NCBI GenBank assembly: GCA_002551355.1
Contig: NTHE01000003.1
Location: 124,001-188,000 of the forward strand
Source: Streptomyces sp. man185
GTDB lineage: Bacteria > Actinomycetota > Actinomycetes > Streptomycetales > Streptomycetaceae
Direction: 5' to 3'
DNA length: 64,000 nt
Part shown: piece by piece, positions 25,250-33,055 of the stretch
How positions within the stretch are numbered: the stretch's first letter is position 1
Layout of the letters: each line of letters starts with the position of its first letter
The notes under the pieces: generated by a model
Told to the model about the DNA's origin: nothing
Database searches by the model: none
The model's input: the letters and a program-made list of their open reading frames with translations, nothing else
Position numbers and translations under genes: made by a program

Positions 25250-25879
25250 TCACTCCAGATGCCTGAGGTCCTGCGAGGTGTCGATGTCGTAGGCCTCCGC
25301 CACATCCGAACACTCCACGAGCGTGATCGCATCGCGGTGCTCCCGCAGATACGCCCGCGCGCCCTGGTCGCCCACCGCCCCCGCCGCGATGTCCGCCCAC
25401 CGGTCCGCCCCGAACAGCACCGGATGACCCCGCTCCCCGCCGTACGAGGCGGCCGCCAGGCTCAGCCGCGAGCGGTACGCGAGACGCACCCGCGCCACCG
25501 CCTCCGCCCCGATCCCCGGCTGATCGACCAGGAGGACGAGCGCCGCATCCGCGTCCGTCGCGCTCAGGGCGGCCAGGCCCAGCCGGAGCGAGGAGCCCAT
25601 GCCCTCCTCCCAGCCCGTGTTCACCGTCACCGCGCAGCCCGTGAGATCCGCCCGGGCCCGCACCTCGTCGGCCGCCGCGCCCAGCACCACGTGCAGCGGG
25701 CCGCAGCCGCCGTTGCGCAGGGAGCGCACCGCGTGCTCGACCAGCGGGCGGCCCCGGTGCTCCAGCAGCGCCTTCGGGCGGCCGCCGAGCCGACGACCCC
25801 CTCCGGCGGCCAGCAGCACCCCCGCGACCTTGGGATTCCTCGCCTTGGAGTGCGCGTTCGTCGCCATGTCCGTAACCAT
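25250..25879 (-). CDS. MobA/MocA-like nucleotidyltransferase
   Basis: 209 residues with a Rossmann-like NTP-transferase fold: the nucleotide loop VLLAAGGGRRLGGRPKALLE near 20-40, the metal-binding VLLVDQPGI near 115, and GHPVLFG near 147. This is the pattern of the CTP:molybdopterin cytidylyltransferase branch, which finishes the cofactor of xanthine dehydrogenase and related enzymes. That would tie it to purine breakdown, but no xanthine dehydrogenase gene is in the window. ATGs at 25879 and 25867 are both possible; neither has a strong ribosome site. Confidence 0.8.
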   Translation of the reverse strand: MVTDMATNAHSKARNPKVAGVLLAAGGGRRLGGRPKALLEHRGRPLVEHAVRSLRNGGCGPLHVVLGAAADEVRARADLTGCAVTVNTGWEEGMGSSLRLGLAALSATDADAALVLLVDQPGIGAEAVARVRLAYRSRLSLAAASYGGERGHPVLFGADRWADIAAGAVGDQGARAYLREHRDAITLVECSDVAEAYDIDTSQDLRHLE

Positions 25880-26067
25880 GAGGTCTGGATACCACTGAGG
25901 CCTTCGCACACGCGACACGCATGTCACCCTCAGGGGTAACCCTGATTTCTTTCCGTGGGCTGGCGCGCACAGCCTGTCATGGCGTTAACTTGCGGGCGAA
26001 CCCGGGGACTTGGCCACAGCCCGGATTCGGGGGTCACACCGGCACAAGGCGTGCGAGGGGGAGTGCT

Positions 26068-26382
26068 GTGTTGCGAAGCGTGGGGCAGAAGCGGCTGACC
26101 GGCAGCGGCGAGGACCCGAGGGTGGCCGAGCTGCGGATGGCCGTCTCGCGGCTGCGCCGGGAGCTGGCCGGGCTCCGGACCGAATTCCCCGACCGGCCGA
26201 TCGCCGAGGACGAGCTGGCTGCTTTGGATGCCATGGCCGTCAGCGGGGTGCCGGAGATCCCCCGGATGCGCCGCTCCCTGCTGCTGATCGCGGGGGCGAT
26301 CGGCTCGGTGAGCGCGGTGGCCGCCGCCCTGCGCGAGGTGCGCAACGCGGTGGACCTCTTCGGCGAGCCCCCGCGCGGCTGA
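26068..26382 (+). CDS. Small actinobacterial protein (DUF5955-like)
   Basis: 104 residues from a GTG after GAGGGGGA. The N-terminal half is polar and probably helical (EDPRVAELRMAVSRLRREL, FPDRPIAEDELAAL). A hydrophobic stretch near 75-90 (SLLLIAGAIGSVSAVAAAL) could insert in or lie on the membrane. It resembles a small Streptomyces-restricted family I recall as DUF5955, and I know of no function. It is a single gene convergent with the response-regulator gene. Confidence 0.65.
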   Translation: MLRSVGQKRLTGSGEDPRVAELRMAVSRLRRELAGLRTEFPDRPIAEDELAALDAMAVSGVPEIPRMRRSLLLIAGAIGSVSAVAAALREVRNAVDLFGEPPRG

Positions 26383-26447
26383 GGCGACGTGTGCCTGAAG
26401 CGATCTGCGGCTGATCCGATCCGAGGCTGACGTGACGCGCGGTCGCG

Positions 26448-27083
26448 TCAGCGGCGGATGAGCCTGCGGGCCGTCGCCGCCGCGACCGCCGACGTACGGG
26501 AGTCGACGCCCAGCTTGGCGTAGATGTGCACCAGGTGGGACTTCACCGTCGCCTGGCTCAGGAACAGCCTCTTGCTGATCTGCAGGTTCGACAGGCCCTC
26601 CCCGACAAGCTGGAGCACCTCCAGCTCCCGCCGGGTCAGCGCCTCGGCCGGGGTCCGCATCCGGTCCATCAGCCGGTGCGCCACCGAGGGTGCCAGTGCC
26701 GAGCGGCCCGCCGCCGCCGTGCGCACCGCGCCCGCCAGCTCCTGCGGCGGCGCGTCCTTCAGCAGATAGCCGCTCGCCCCCGCCTCGACCGCCGCCAGGA
26801 TGTCCGCGTCGGAGTCGTACGTGGTGAGGATCAGGACGCGAGGGCCGTCCGGCGCGGCGGTGATCGCCGCCGTGGCCTCCGAGCCGTGCATCCCCGCCCC
26901 GAACTGGAGATCCATCAGGACCACGTCGATCCCGCCCGCGGCCGCCAGGGCGACCGCCCGCTCCGCGGTGGCGGCCTCGTCCACGACCTGGAAGTCCGGC
27001 TCGGTGTCCAGGACCGCCCGCAGCCCCGCCCGGACGACCGGGTGGTCGTCCGCGAGCAGCAGCCGGATCGCCTCCCCGCTCAT
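26448..27083 (-). CDS. NarL/LuxR-family response regulator
   Basis: 211 residues. The receiver domain has acidic pocket residues in LLLADDHPVVRAG, the phospho-Asp in VVLMDLQFG near 56 and the conserved Lys in YLLKDAPP near 108. The LuxR-type helix-turn-helix is at about 148-205 (LTRRELEVLQLVGEGLSN, ATVKSHLVHIYAKLGV). Its ATG overlaps the stop of the sensor kinase (ATGA). The pair is divergent from an FtsX/LolD-type ABC transporter, which it probably controls. Confidence 0.93.
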   Translation of the reverse strand: MSGEAIRLLLADDHPVVRAGLRAVLDTEPDFQVVDEAATAERAVALAAAGGIDVVLMDLQFGAGMHGSEATAAITAAPDGPRVLILTTYDSDADILAAVEAGASGYLLKDAPPQELAGAVRTAAAGRSALAPSVAHRLMDRMRTPAEALTRRELEVLQLVGEGLSNLQISKRLFLSQATVKSHLVHIYAKLGVDSRTSAVAAATARRLIRR

Positions 27084-28456
27084 GCGGCACGCTCCCGCTC
27101 CGCCACGGGCAGCGGCAGCGTGACCGCCACCGCCGTGCCCTGGCCCGGGGCCGACTCCACGCTCAGCACCCCGCCGAGCGAACCGGCGCGCGCCCGCATC
27201 GCCGGCAGCCCGAAGCCGCCGTCGCCGGGCTGCCGGACCGGGGCCGCCGACGGGTCGAAGCCCCGGCCGTCGTCCACGATGTCCAGCGCCACAGAGGTGT
27301 CCATGAAGCTCAGGGTGATCTCCGCCCGGCCGGCCCTCGCGTGGCGCACGGCGTTGGCCAGCGCCGACTGCGCGGTCCGCAGCAACGCCACCTCGTACGG
27401 GGTGGGCAGTTCCACCGGGGTGCCGCTGACCGCGAACCGTACGGTCAGGTCCGGGGCGGTGGTCCGGGCGCAGAGCCGCTCCAGGGCGGCGGCCAGCGAG
27501 CCGTGCTCCAGGTCCGGCGGCGTCAGGGCGCGTACGAAGGAACGGGCCTCGGCCAGATTGGCCTGCGCGGCCTCGCGGGCGGCCCGGACATGCGCGGCGG
27601 CCGGGGCGTCCTCGGGCAGCGAGCGCTCGGCGGCGCGCAGCAGCAGCTGGATGCTGGACAGGCCTTGGGCCAGCGTGTCGTGGATCTCCCGGGCCAGGCG
27701 CTCGCGCTCGGCGAGGGTACCCGCCGTACGTTCCGCCTCGGCCAGGTCCGCCCGGGTGGTGACCAGTTCCAGGATCAGCTCCCGCCGCCGTTCGCTCTCC
27801 CGGAACAGCGCGTCGTACCCGAGGACCGTGGCGACGGCGACGGCCGCGCCCAGCAGCGGGCCGATGAACGCGCCGGGCGCGATCTCCTGCCGGTGCACGA
27901 CGAAACTGGTGATCGCGGCGGCCGCGGTCACCACCACGGCGGGCAGCGCCCAGCGCATCGGCACCATGTGGAGCTGGAGGAAGTACAGCGGGAAGGCCAC
28001 CCACAGGGCGTCCGGCGACAGCACGAGCAGTACGGCCCACAGGGCGCACAGCCCCGCCAGCCACAGGGCCGCTGCCCTGCTCCCGGGCAGCGGTACGGAG
28101 GCGGCGAACGCCCCCGCACGGTCCTTCGGCCCGGAGTTGTCGCGGCCACGGTCCGTCGGCCCGCGTCGGTCGCCGCCACGGCCTGTCGGCCCCGGGCGGT
28201 CGCCGGTCCCGGTCCCGGCCCCCGGGCGCACCGTCGCCTCGCGCTGCTCGGCCCGGTTCCGCAGCCGTACGGACGCGCCGAGCGCCCCCGCCGCGTACAG
28301 CGCGCCCACCAGCAGCGCCACCACCACGACCGCGGCCGCGCGCGGCGCGTCCTCGGCCACCGCGCGGACCGCCACCAGCGCCAGCAGCCCCGCCAGCAGC
28401 GCATGCAGACAGAGCCGCAGGGCAGCCGTGACGTGGGTGTGCGAACGCGAATCCAT
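27080..28456 (-). CDS. Sensor histidine kinase, HisKA_3 (DesK/NarX type)
   Basis: 458 residues. Several membrane segments fill the N-terminal half (two near 12-60, more between about 130 and 210). Between them lies a hydrophilic loop of about 50 residues rich in Gly, Arg and Asp that repeats a GPTxRGxD unit about three times. The dimerisation segment is ERERLAREIHDTLAQGLSS with the phospho-His near 260, and the ATPase domain (DDGRGFDPS, GGFGLPAMRARA) completes the protein. The ATG at 28456 was chosen because upstream in-frame sequence runs into the intergenic dyad. Confidence 0.9.
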   Translation of the reverse strand: MDSRSHTHVTAALRLCLHALLAGLLALVAVRAVAEDAPRAAAVVVVALLVGALYAAGALGASVRLRNRAEQREATVRPGAGTGTGDRPGPTGRGGDRRGPTDRGRDNSGPKDRAGAFAASVPLPGSRAAALWLAGLCALWAVLLVLSPDALWVAFPLYFLQLHMVPMRWALPAVVVTAAAAITSFVVHRQEIAPGAFIGPLLGAAVAVATVLGYDALFRESERRRELILELVTTRADLAEAERTAGTLAERERLAREIHDTLAQGLSSIQLLLRAAERSLPEDAPAAAHVRAAREAAQANLAEARSFVRALTPPDLEHGSLAAALERLCARTTAPDLTVRFAVSGTPVELPTPYEVALLRTAQSALANAVRHARAGRAEITLSFMDTSVALDIVDDGRGFDPSAAPVRQPGDGGFGLPAMRARAGSLGGVLSVESAPGQGTAVAVTLPLPVAERERAA

Positions 28457-28485
28457 GGTTCGTCCAGCGTAGCTGCGGCCCCCTC

Positions 28486-28519
28486 GGGCCCGGTCAATCG
28501 AAAGGTTGATCCCGGGCCC
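28486..28519. promoter_or_regulatory. Dyad between kinase and ABC transporter genes
   Basis: GGGCCCGG-TCAATC ... GGTTGAT-CCCGGGCCC forms an imperfect inverted repeat of 34 bases centred on CGAAA, inside the 110-base divergent gap. It is a candidate binding site of the response regulator or a divergent promoter element. Confidence 0.4.
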
Positions 28520-28566
28520 GTCTGCCGCGCGATGTTTCGCCGCCCCGGCCCGACGACGCTGGGGCC

Positions 28567-29649
28567 ATGTTCGTCGCATGGAAAGACCTTCGCTTCGCCA
28601 AGGGCCGGTTCGCGCTCATGGGTTCGGTCGTGGTGCTGATCACGCTGCTCGTGGGGCTGCTGTCCGGCCTGACCGCCGGTCTTGCCCGGGAGAACACCTC
28701 GGCCGTCACCGGGCTCGACGCGGATCACCTGGCCTTCGCCGCGCCGCCGGACGGCCGGGCGGTGTCCTTCGCCGACTCGGCCGTCCGGGAGGACGACTGG
28801 CGTGCCTGGGCCGGGCGGCCCGGGGTCGAGGCCGCGCAGCCGGTCGGCATCCGGACCCTGAACGCCACCGCCGCCGGCGAGCGGACCGCCGCCGTGTCGG
28901 CCTTCGGCGTCGAACCGGACGGCACCCTCGGGCCGGAGGGGACCGGCCCGGGGCGGGTCGTGCTCTCCGCGAGGGCTGCCGAGGAGCTGGACGCGGCCCC
29001 CGGCGACCGGATCGCACTCGGCCGGACCGAGCGCGAGGTCGCCGCCGTCGAGGGGGACGCCGCCCACAGCCACACGCCCGTCGTCTGGACCACCCTCGAC
29101 GACTGGCAGCAGATCGGCCACGACGGGGCCGGGCCCGCCGAACAGGCGACCGTGATCGCCCTTACCACCACCGGCGGCGTCGACCTCGCCGCTGGGGACG
29201 AGGCGGCGGGCACCAGCACCCTCACCCTTGACGACTCGCTCACCGCCATCGGCTCCTACCAGGCGGAGAACGGCTCGCTGCAACTGATGCGCGGCTTTCT
29301 CTTCGCCATCTCCGCTCTCGTGATCGGGGCGTTCTTCACCGTCTGGACGATCCAGCGCAGCGGCGACGTCGCCGTACTGAAGGCCCTCGGCGCGTCGACG
29401 CCGTACCTCCTGCGCGACGCGCTCGGGCAGGCCGTGGTGATGCTCGCCCTCGGTACGGGACTGGGCACCGCGCTCGCCGCCGGGGCCGGGGCCCTGATCG
29501 GTGGGGGAGCCGTGCCGTTCGTCCTGGACGCGGCGACCGTTCTGGTCCCGGCCGCCGTGATGATCGCCCTCGGCGCGCTCGGGGCCGCCCTGTCCATCCG
29601 GCGGATCACCGCCGTCGACCCGCTCACCGCACTCGGGAGTGCCCGATGA
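28567..29649 (+). CDS. FtsX-like ABC transporter permease
   Basis: 360 residues. One membrane helix near residues 16-38 (MGSVVVLITLLVGLLSGLTA) is followed by a large extracytoplasmic domain (about 40-235) and three C-terminal helices typical of FtsX (LFAISALVIGAFFTVWTIQ, VVMLALGTGLGTALAAGA, VLVPAAVMIALGALGAAL). This MacB/LolC-type topology is used for mechanotransmission or extrusion, not uptake. It overlaps the ATPase gene by four bases. Together with the divergent two-component pair it resembles cell-envelope stress or antimicrobial-peptide modules. Confidence 0.88.
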   Translation: MFVAWKDLRFAKGRFALMGSVVVLITLLVGLLSGLTAGLARENTSAVTGLDADHLAFAAPPDGRAVSFADSAVREDDWRAWAGRPGVEAAQPVGIRTLNATAAGERTAAVSAFGVEPDGTLGPEGTGPGRVVLSARAAEELDAAPGDRIALGRTEREVAAVEGDAAHSHTPVVWTTLDDWQQIGHDGAGPAEQATVIALTTTGGVDLAAGDEAAGTSTLTLDDSLTAIGSYQAENGSLQLMRGFLFAISALVIGAFFTVWTIQRSGDVAVLKALGASTPYLLRDALGQAVVMLALGTGLGTALAAGAGALIGGGAVPFVLDAATVLVPAAVMIALGALGAALSIRRITAVDPLTALGSAR

Positions 29650-30326
29650 CGCTCAACCTGACCGATGTCACCCTCACCTACCCGGACGGCGAAGGGCGGC
29701 TCACCGCCCTGGACCGGGTCTCGCTGGAGGTGCCCCCGGGCACGCTCACCGCCGTCGTCGGGCCGTCCGGTTCGGGCAAGTCCAGCCTGCTCGCGGCCGC
29801 CGCCACCCTGGTCACCCCGGACTCCGGCGAGGTCGTCGTGGCGGGGACGCCGACGGCCGGGCTGAGCCGGGCCGGGCGGGCGGCCCTGCGCCGGGAGCAC
29901 ATCGGCATCGTCTTCCAGCAGCCCAACCTGCTGCCCTCGCTGACCGCAGCCGAGCAGCTCCAGCTGATGCGCCATCTGTCCGGCCAGTCCGCCCTCAGCG
30001 CCCGCCGCCGGGCCCTGGAGCTGCTGGACGCGGTCGGACTGGCCGACCGCGCCGGCCGGCGGCCGCACCAGCTCTCGGGCGGTCAGCGCCAGCGGATCAA
30101 CATCGCGCGGGCCCTGATGAACGAGCCGGCGGTCCTGCTCGTCGACGAGCCGACCAGCGCGCTCGACCACGAGCGCGGCGCGGCCGTGCTGGACCTGCTG
30201 GTGACCCTGACCCGGGAGCGCGGTACGGCCACGGTGCTGGTCACGCACGACCTGACGCACCTGGACCGGATGGACCGCACGGTGACGATGGGCGACGGGC
30301 GGCTGACGGCCCCGGCGCTGCTCTGA
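29646..30326 (+). CDS. LolD/MacB-type ABC transporter ATPase
   Basis: 226 residues. Walker [10 protein letters not shown] at 39-47, Q-loop FQQPN near 96, signature LSGGQRQRI near 143, Walker B VLLVDEPTS near 165 and the switch His in VTHD near 200. It drives the FtsX-like permease encoded just upstream (ATGA overlap). Beyond its stop the gap 30327-30476 shows only short GC-rich inverted repeats. Confidence 0.93.
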   Translation: MTLNLTDVTLTYPDGEGRLTALDRVSLEVPPGTLTAVVGPSGSGKSSLLAAAATLVTPDSGEVVVAGTPTAGLSRAGRAALRREHIGIVFQQPNLLPSLTAAEQLQLMRHLSGQSALSARRRALELLDAVGLADRAGRRPHQLSGGQRQRINIARALMNEPAVLLVDEPTSALDHERGAAVLDLLVTLTRERGTATVLVTHDLTHLDRMDRTVTMGDGRLTAPALL

Positions 30327-30476
30327 CCAGGTGCGGGCAGACGGCGGGCACGGCCCGACGGCTCAGGCCCACGAGGCTCGGCGGGCCTGACGGCGTGGGC
30401 CCACGACAGGCGAGGGCCCGACGCCGACCGCGCGTCCGCCGCCCGCGCCTCTCACCCGCCCCCGCGTTCCGCCGGC

Positions 30477-31280
30477 TCAGCCGCCGTTCGCCCCGCTGCT
30501 CGCCAGCGCGTCGGACAGTTCCTTGGCGACCTGCTGGAGGATCGGCACGATCCGCTCCGTGGCTGCCTCCGTGACGCGTCCCGCCGGGCCCGAGATGGAG
30601 ATCGCGGCCGAGGTGGGGGAGTTCGGCACGGAGACCGCGAGGCACCGCACCCCGATCTCCTGCTCGTTGTCGTCCACCGCGTATCCGGCGCGGCGCACCA
30701 GCTCCAGGGCGTCGAGGAAGCCCTCCGGCGTGGTGATCGTCTTCTCCGTCGCGGCCGGCATGCCCGTACGGGTCAGAAGGGCGCGGACCTCGTCGGCGGG
30801 GGTGTGCGCGAGGAGCGCCTTGCCCACGCCGGTGGAGTGGGGCAGCACCCGGCGGCCGACCTCGGTGAACATCCGCATGGAGTGCTTGGACGGCACCTGG
30901 GCGACGTACACGATCTCGTCCCCGTCCAGCAGCGCCATGTTCGCCGTCTCGCCGGTCTCCTCGACCAGACGGCTGAGGTAGGGGCGGGCCCAGGTGCCCA
31001 GCAGGCGTGACGCGGACTCGCCGAGCCGGATCAGGCGGGGGCCGAGCGCGTAGCGGCGGTTGGGCTGCTGGCGTACGTACCCGCAGACGACCAGGGTGCG
31101 CATCAGCCGGTGGATGGTCGGCAGGGGCAGACCGCTGCTCGCGGACAGCTCGCTCAGCCCGACCTCGCCCCCGGCGTCGGCCATCCGCTCCAGCAGATCG
31201 AAGGCGCGCTCAAGGGACTGCACCCCACCGCTGGAACCGGAGGGCTTGGAGTCGGCTGTGCTGGCGTGGGACGGCGGCAC
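30477..31280 (-). CDS. allR: IclR-family repressor of the allantoin pathway
   Basis: 267 residues from a GTG that lies 8 bases after AAGGA. The winged HTH is at about 22-85 (VQSLERAFDLLERMADAGG, LPLPTIHRLMRTLV), followed by the IclR effector domain (NMALLDGDEIVYVAQVPS, PHSTGVGKALLAH, GVRCLAVSVPN). From memory it closely resembles S. coelicolor AllR, which represses allantoin genes; the E. coli namesake responds to glyoxylate and allantoin. It is divergent from allB across 367 bases holding two kinds of operator. It is the prime candidate to bind one of the two repeated motifs described in this window. Confidence 0.93.
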   Translation of the reverse strand: MPPSHASTADSKPSGSSGGVQSLERAFDLLERMADAGGEVGLSELSASSGLPLPTIHRLMRTLVVCGYVRQQPNRRYALGPRLIRLGESASRLLGTWARPYLSRLVEETGETANMALLDGDEIVYVAQVPSKHSMRMFTEVGRRVLPHSTGVGKALLAHTPADEVRALLTRTGMPAATEKTITTPEGFLDALELVRRAGYAVDDNEQEIGVRCLAVSVPNSPTSAAISISGPAGRVTEAATERIVPILQQVAKELSDALASSGANGG

Positions 31281-31445
31281 GTCAACGGTCCTTTCGAAGC
31301 GGAAGGCAAGGCAGCAGCCTACCGGGCGGTTCCCGAACGGCCCACAGTTGCCCGGTCGGCGTCCGTGCCGGTCAGGGCCTGTTTTGTCCGGGTGCCGACA
31401 GTCGGTTCGGACGGCCGGGCGCCGCCCCTCCTGGCCCATGCTACG

Positions 31446-31481
31446 TTCCGCAGTGCGAAATATGACTTTTACTTTGTGGAA
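31446..31481. promoter_or_regulatory. Tandem TTCCG-N5-type operators between allR and allB
   Basis: TTCCG-CAGTG-CGAAA at 31446-31460 (one mismatch to the hyi dyad) and the weaker TTTTA-CTTTG-TGGAA at 31467-31481 have centres 21 bp apart, the same spacing as at hyi and aceB. The second matches mainly in its right arm. They lie 166-201 bases upstream of allR, possibly for autoregulation or looping. Confidence 0.45.
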
Positions 31482-31577
31482 ACCTCCAGTCGGGCCGGCG
31501 GGGCTGGCCCGCCGGCCCTCCGTACCGGAAGGTGGGTCTTGACGAGGGCGATTCCCGAGTGAAGACTCCATCGAAGC

Positions 31578-31611
31578 TTCAACAGTTCGTTGAATTCCTG
31601 AGCTCGTTGAA
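31578..31611 (+). promoter_or_regulatory. allB operator TTCAAC-N5-GTTGAA
   Basis: The dyad TTCAAC-AGTTC-GTTGAA (31578-31594) is perfect and one base per arm longer than those at katA and uraD. A further half-site GTTGAA lies at 31606-31611. The right arm could form a -35 box TTGAAT, but no convincing -10 is visible at 17 bases. The start codon is 53 bases beyond the dyad. Confidence 0.65.
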
Positions 31612-31647
31612 CGCCTGTCGTGATCATTTTGGAGTGAAGGAGCACGG

Positions 31648-32991
31648 GTGTCCGGTGTGGACGTGAACCTGGTACTGCGCTCGACGCGCGTCGTCACCCC
31701 CGAGGGCACCCGCCCGGCGGCGGTCGCCGTCGCGGGCGGGACGATCGACGCGGTCCTGCCGTACGACGCCGAGGTGCCTGCCGGCGCCCGCCTGGAGGAC
31801 TTCGGCGACGACGTCCTGCTGCCCGGCCTGGTCGACACCCACGTCCATGTGAACGACCCCGGCCGCACCGAGTGGGAAGGCTTCTGGACCGCCACCCGCG
31901 CGGCCGCCGCGGGCGGCATCACCACGCTCCTGGACATGCCGCTCAACTCCCTCCCGCCGACCACCACCGTCGAGAACCTGCGGACCAAGCAGCAGGTCGC
32001 CGCCCCCAAGGCGCACGTCGACACCGGCTTCTGGGGCGGCGCGATCCCGTCCAACGTCAAGGACCTGCGCCCGCTGTACGAGGCCGGGGTCTTCGGCTTC
32101 AAGTGCTTCCTGTCGCCCTCCGGCGTCGAGGAGTTCCCGGAGCTGGACCAGGAGCAGCTGGCCCGCTCCATGGCGGAGATCGCCGGATTCGGCGGACTGC
32201 TCATCGTCCACGCCGAGGACCCGCACCACCTGGCCGACGCCCCGCAGCGCTCCGGCCCCGCCTACGCGGACTTCCTCGCCTCCCGTCCGCGCGACGCCGA
32301 GAACACCGCGATCGAGGGGCTCATCGCCCACGCCAAGCGGCTGAACGCCCGCGTCCACGTCCTGCACCTCTCCTCCAGCGACGCGCTGCCGCTGATCGCC
32401 GCCGCGAAGCGCGAGGGGGTCCGCGTCACCGTCGAGTCCTGCCCGCACTTCCTCACCCTCACCGCCGAGGAAGTCCCCGACGGAGCGACCGAGTTCAAGT
32501 GCTGCCCGCCGATCCGCGAGGCCGCCAACCAGGACGCCCTGTGGGCCGGGCTCGCCGACGGCACCATCGACTGCATCGTCAGCGACCACTCGCCGTGCAC
32601 CACGGACCTCAAGACTCCGGACTTCGCCTCCGCCTGGGGCGGCATCTCCTCCCTCCAGCTCGGCCTCCCCGCCATCTGGACCGAGGCCCGCAAGCGCGGC
32701 CACTGCCTCGACGACGTCGCCCGCTGGATGTCCGCCGCACCCGCCGAACTCGCCGGGCTGAGCCGCAAGGGAGCCATCGAGGCCGGACGTGACGCCGACT
32801 TCGCGGTCCTCGCCCCCGAGGCGACCTTCACCGTCGACCCCGCCGAGCTCTTCCACCGCAACCAGGTCACCGCCTACGCCGGGAAGACCCTGCACGGCGT
32901 GGTCCGCTCCAGCTGGCTGCGCGGCGTCCGCATCGCCTCCGACGGCGTCCTCGCCGAGCCCGCCGGCCGCCTCCTCGAGCGGGACCACTGA
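31648..32991 (+). CDS. allB: Allantoinase
   Basis: Hydrolyses allantoin to allantoate with a binuclear metal centre. The protein has 447 residues, the usual length. Metal ligands are His65 and His67 in DTHVHVND, the bridging carboxylated Lys is Lys152 in GFKCFLS, and others lie in [19 protein letters not shown] and VSDHSPC. The GTG start follows AAGGAG by five bases. It is the first gene of the allB-alc unit; allantoicase follows after 64 bases. It is divergent from allR, its presumed repressor. Confidence 0.96.
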   Translation: MSGVDVNLVLRSTRVVTPEGTRPAAVAVAGGTIDAVLPYDAEVPAGARLEDFGDDVLLPGLVDTHVHVNDPGRTEWEGFWTATRAAAAGGITTLLDMPLNSLPPTTTVENLRTKQQVAAPKAHVDTGFWGGAIPSNVKDLRPLYEAGVFGFKCFLSPSGVEEFPELDQEQLARSMAEIAGFGGLLIVHAEDPHHLADAPQRSGPAYADFLASRPRDAENTAIEGLIAHAKRLNARVHVLHLSSSDALPLIAAAKREGVRVTVESCPHFLTLTAEEVPDGATEFKCCPPIREAANQDALWAGLADGTIDCIVSDHSPCTTDLKTPDFASAWGGISSLQLGLPAIWTEARKRGHCLDDVARWMSAAPAELAGLSRKGAIEAGRDADFAVLAPEATFTVDPAELFHRNQVTAYAGKTLHGVVRSSWLRGVRIASDGVLAEPAGRLLERDH

Positions 32992-33055
32992 CCGCGCCCA
33001 CCGGTCCACTCCACGAACGAGCCACCTGACCGTGCCCGAAAGGAACGCCTCGACC

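Larger units (their letters stand above)
31281..31647. other. allR-allB divergent intergenic region
   Basis: No gene is seen in these 367 bases. The part next to allR (31281-31440) is ordinary GC-rich leader. An unusually AT-rich stretch (about 31451-31482) holds the paired 15-base dyads, and the allB-proximal end holds the TTCAAC dyad and the ribosome site AAGGAG. Short reading frames across it lack supporting features. Confidence 0.7.
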
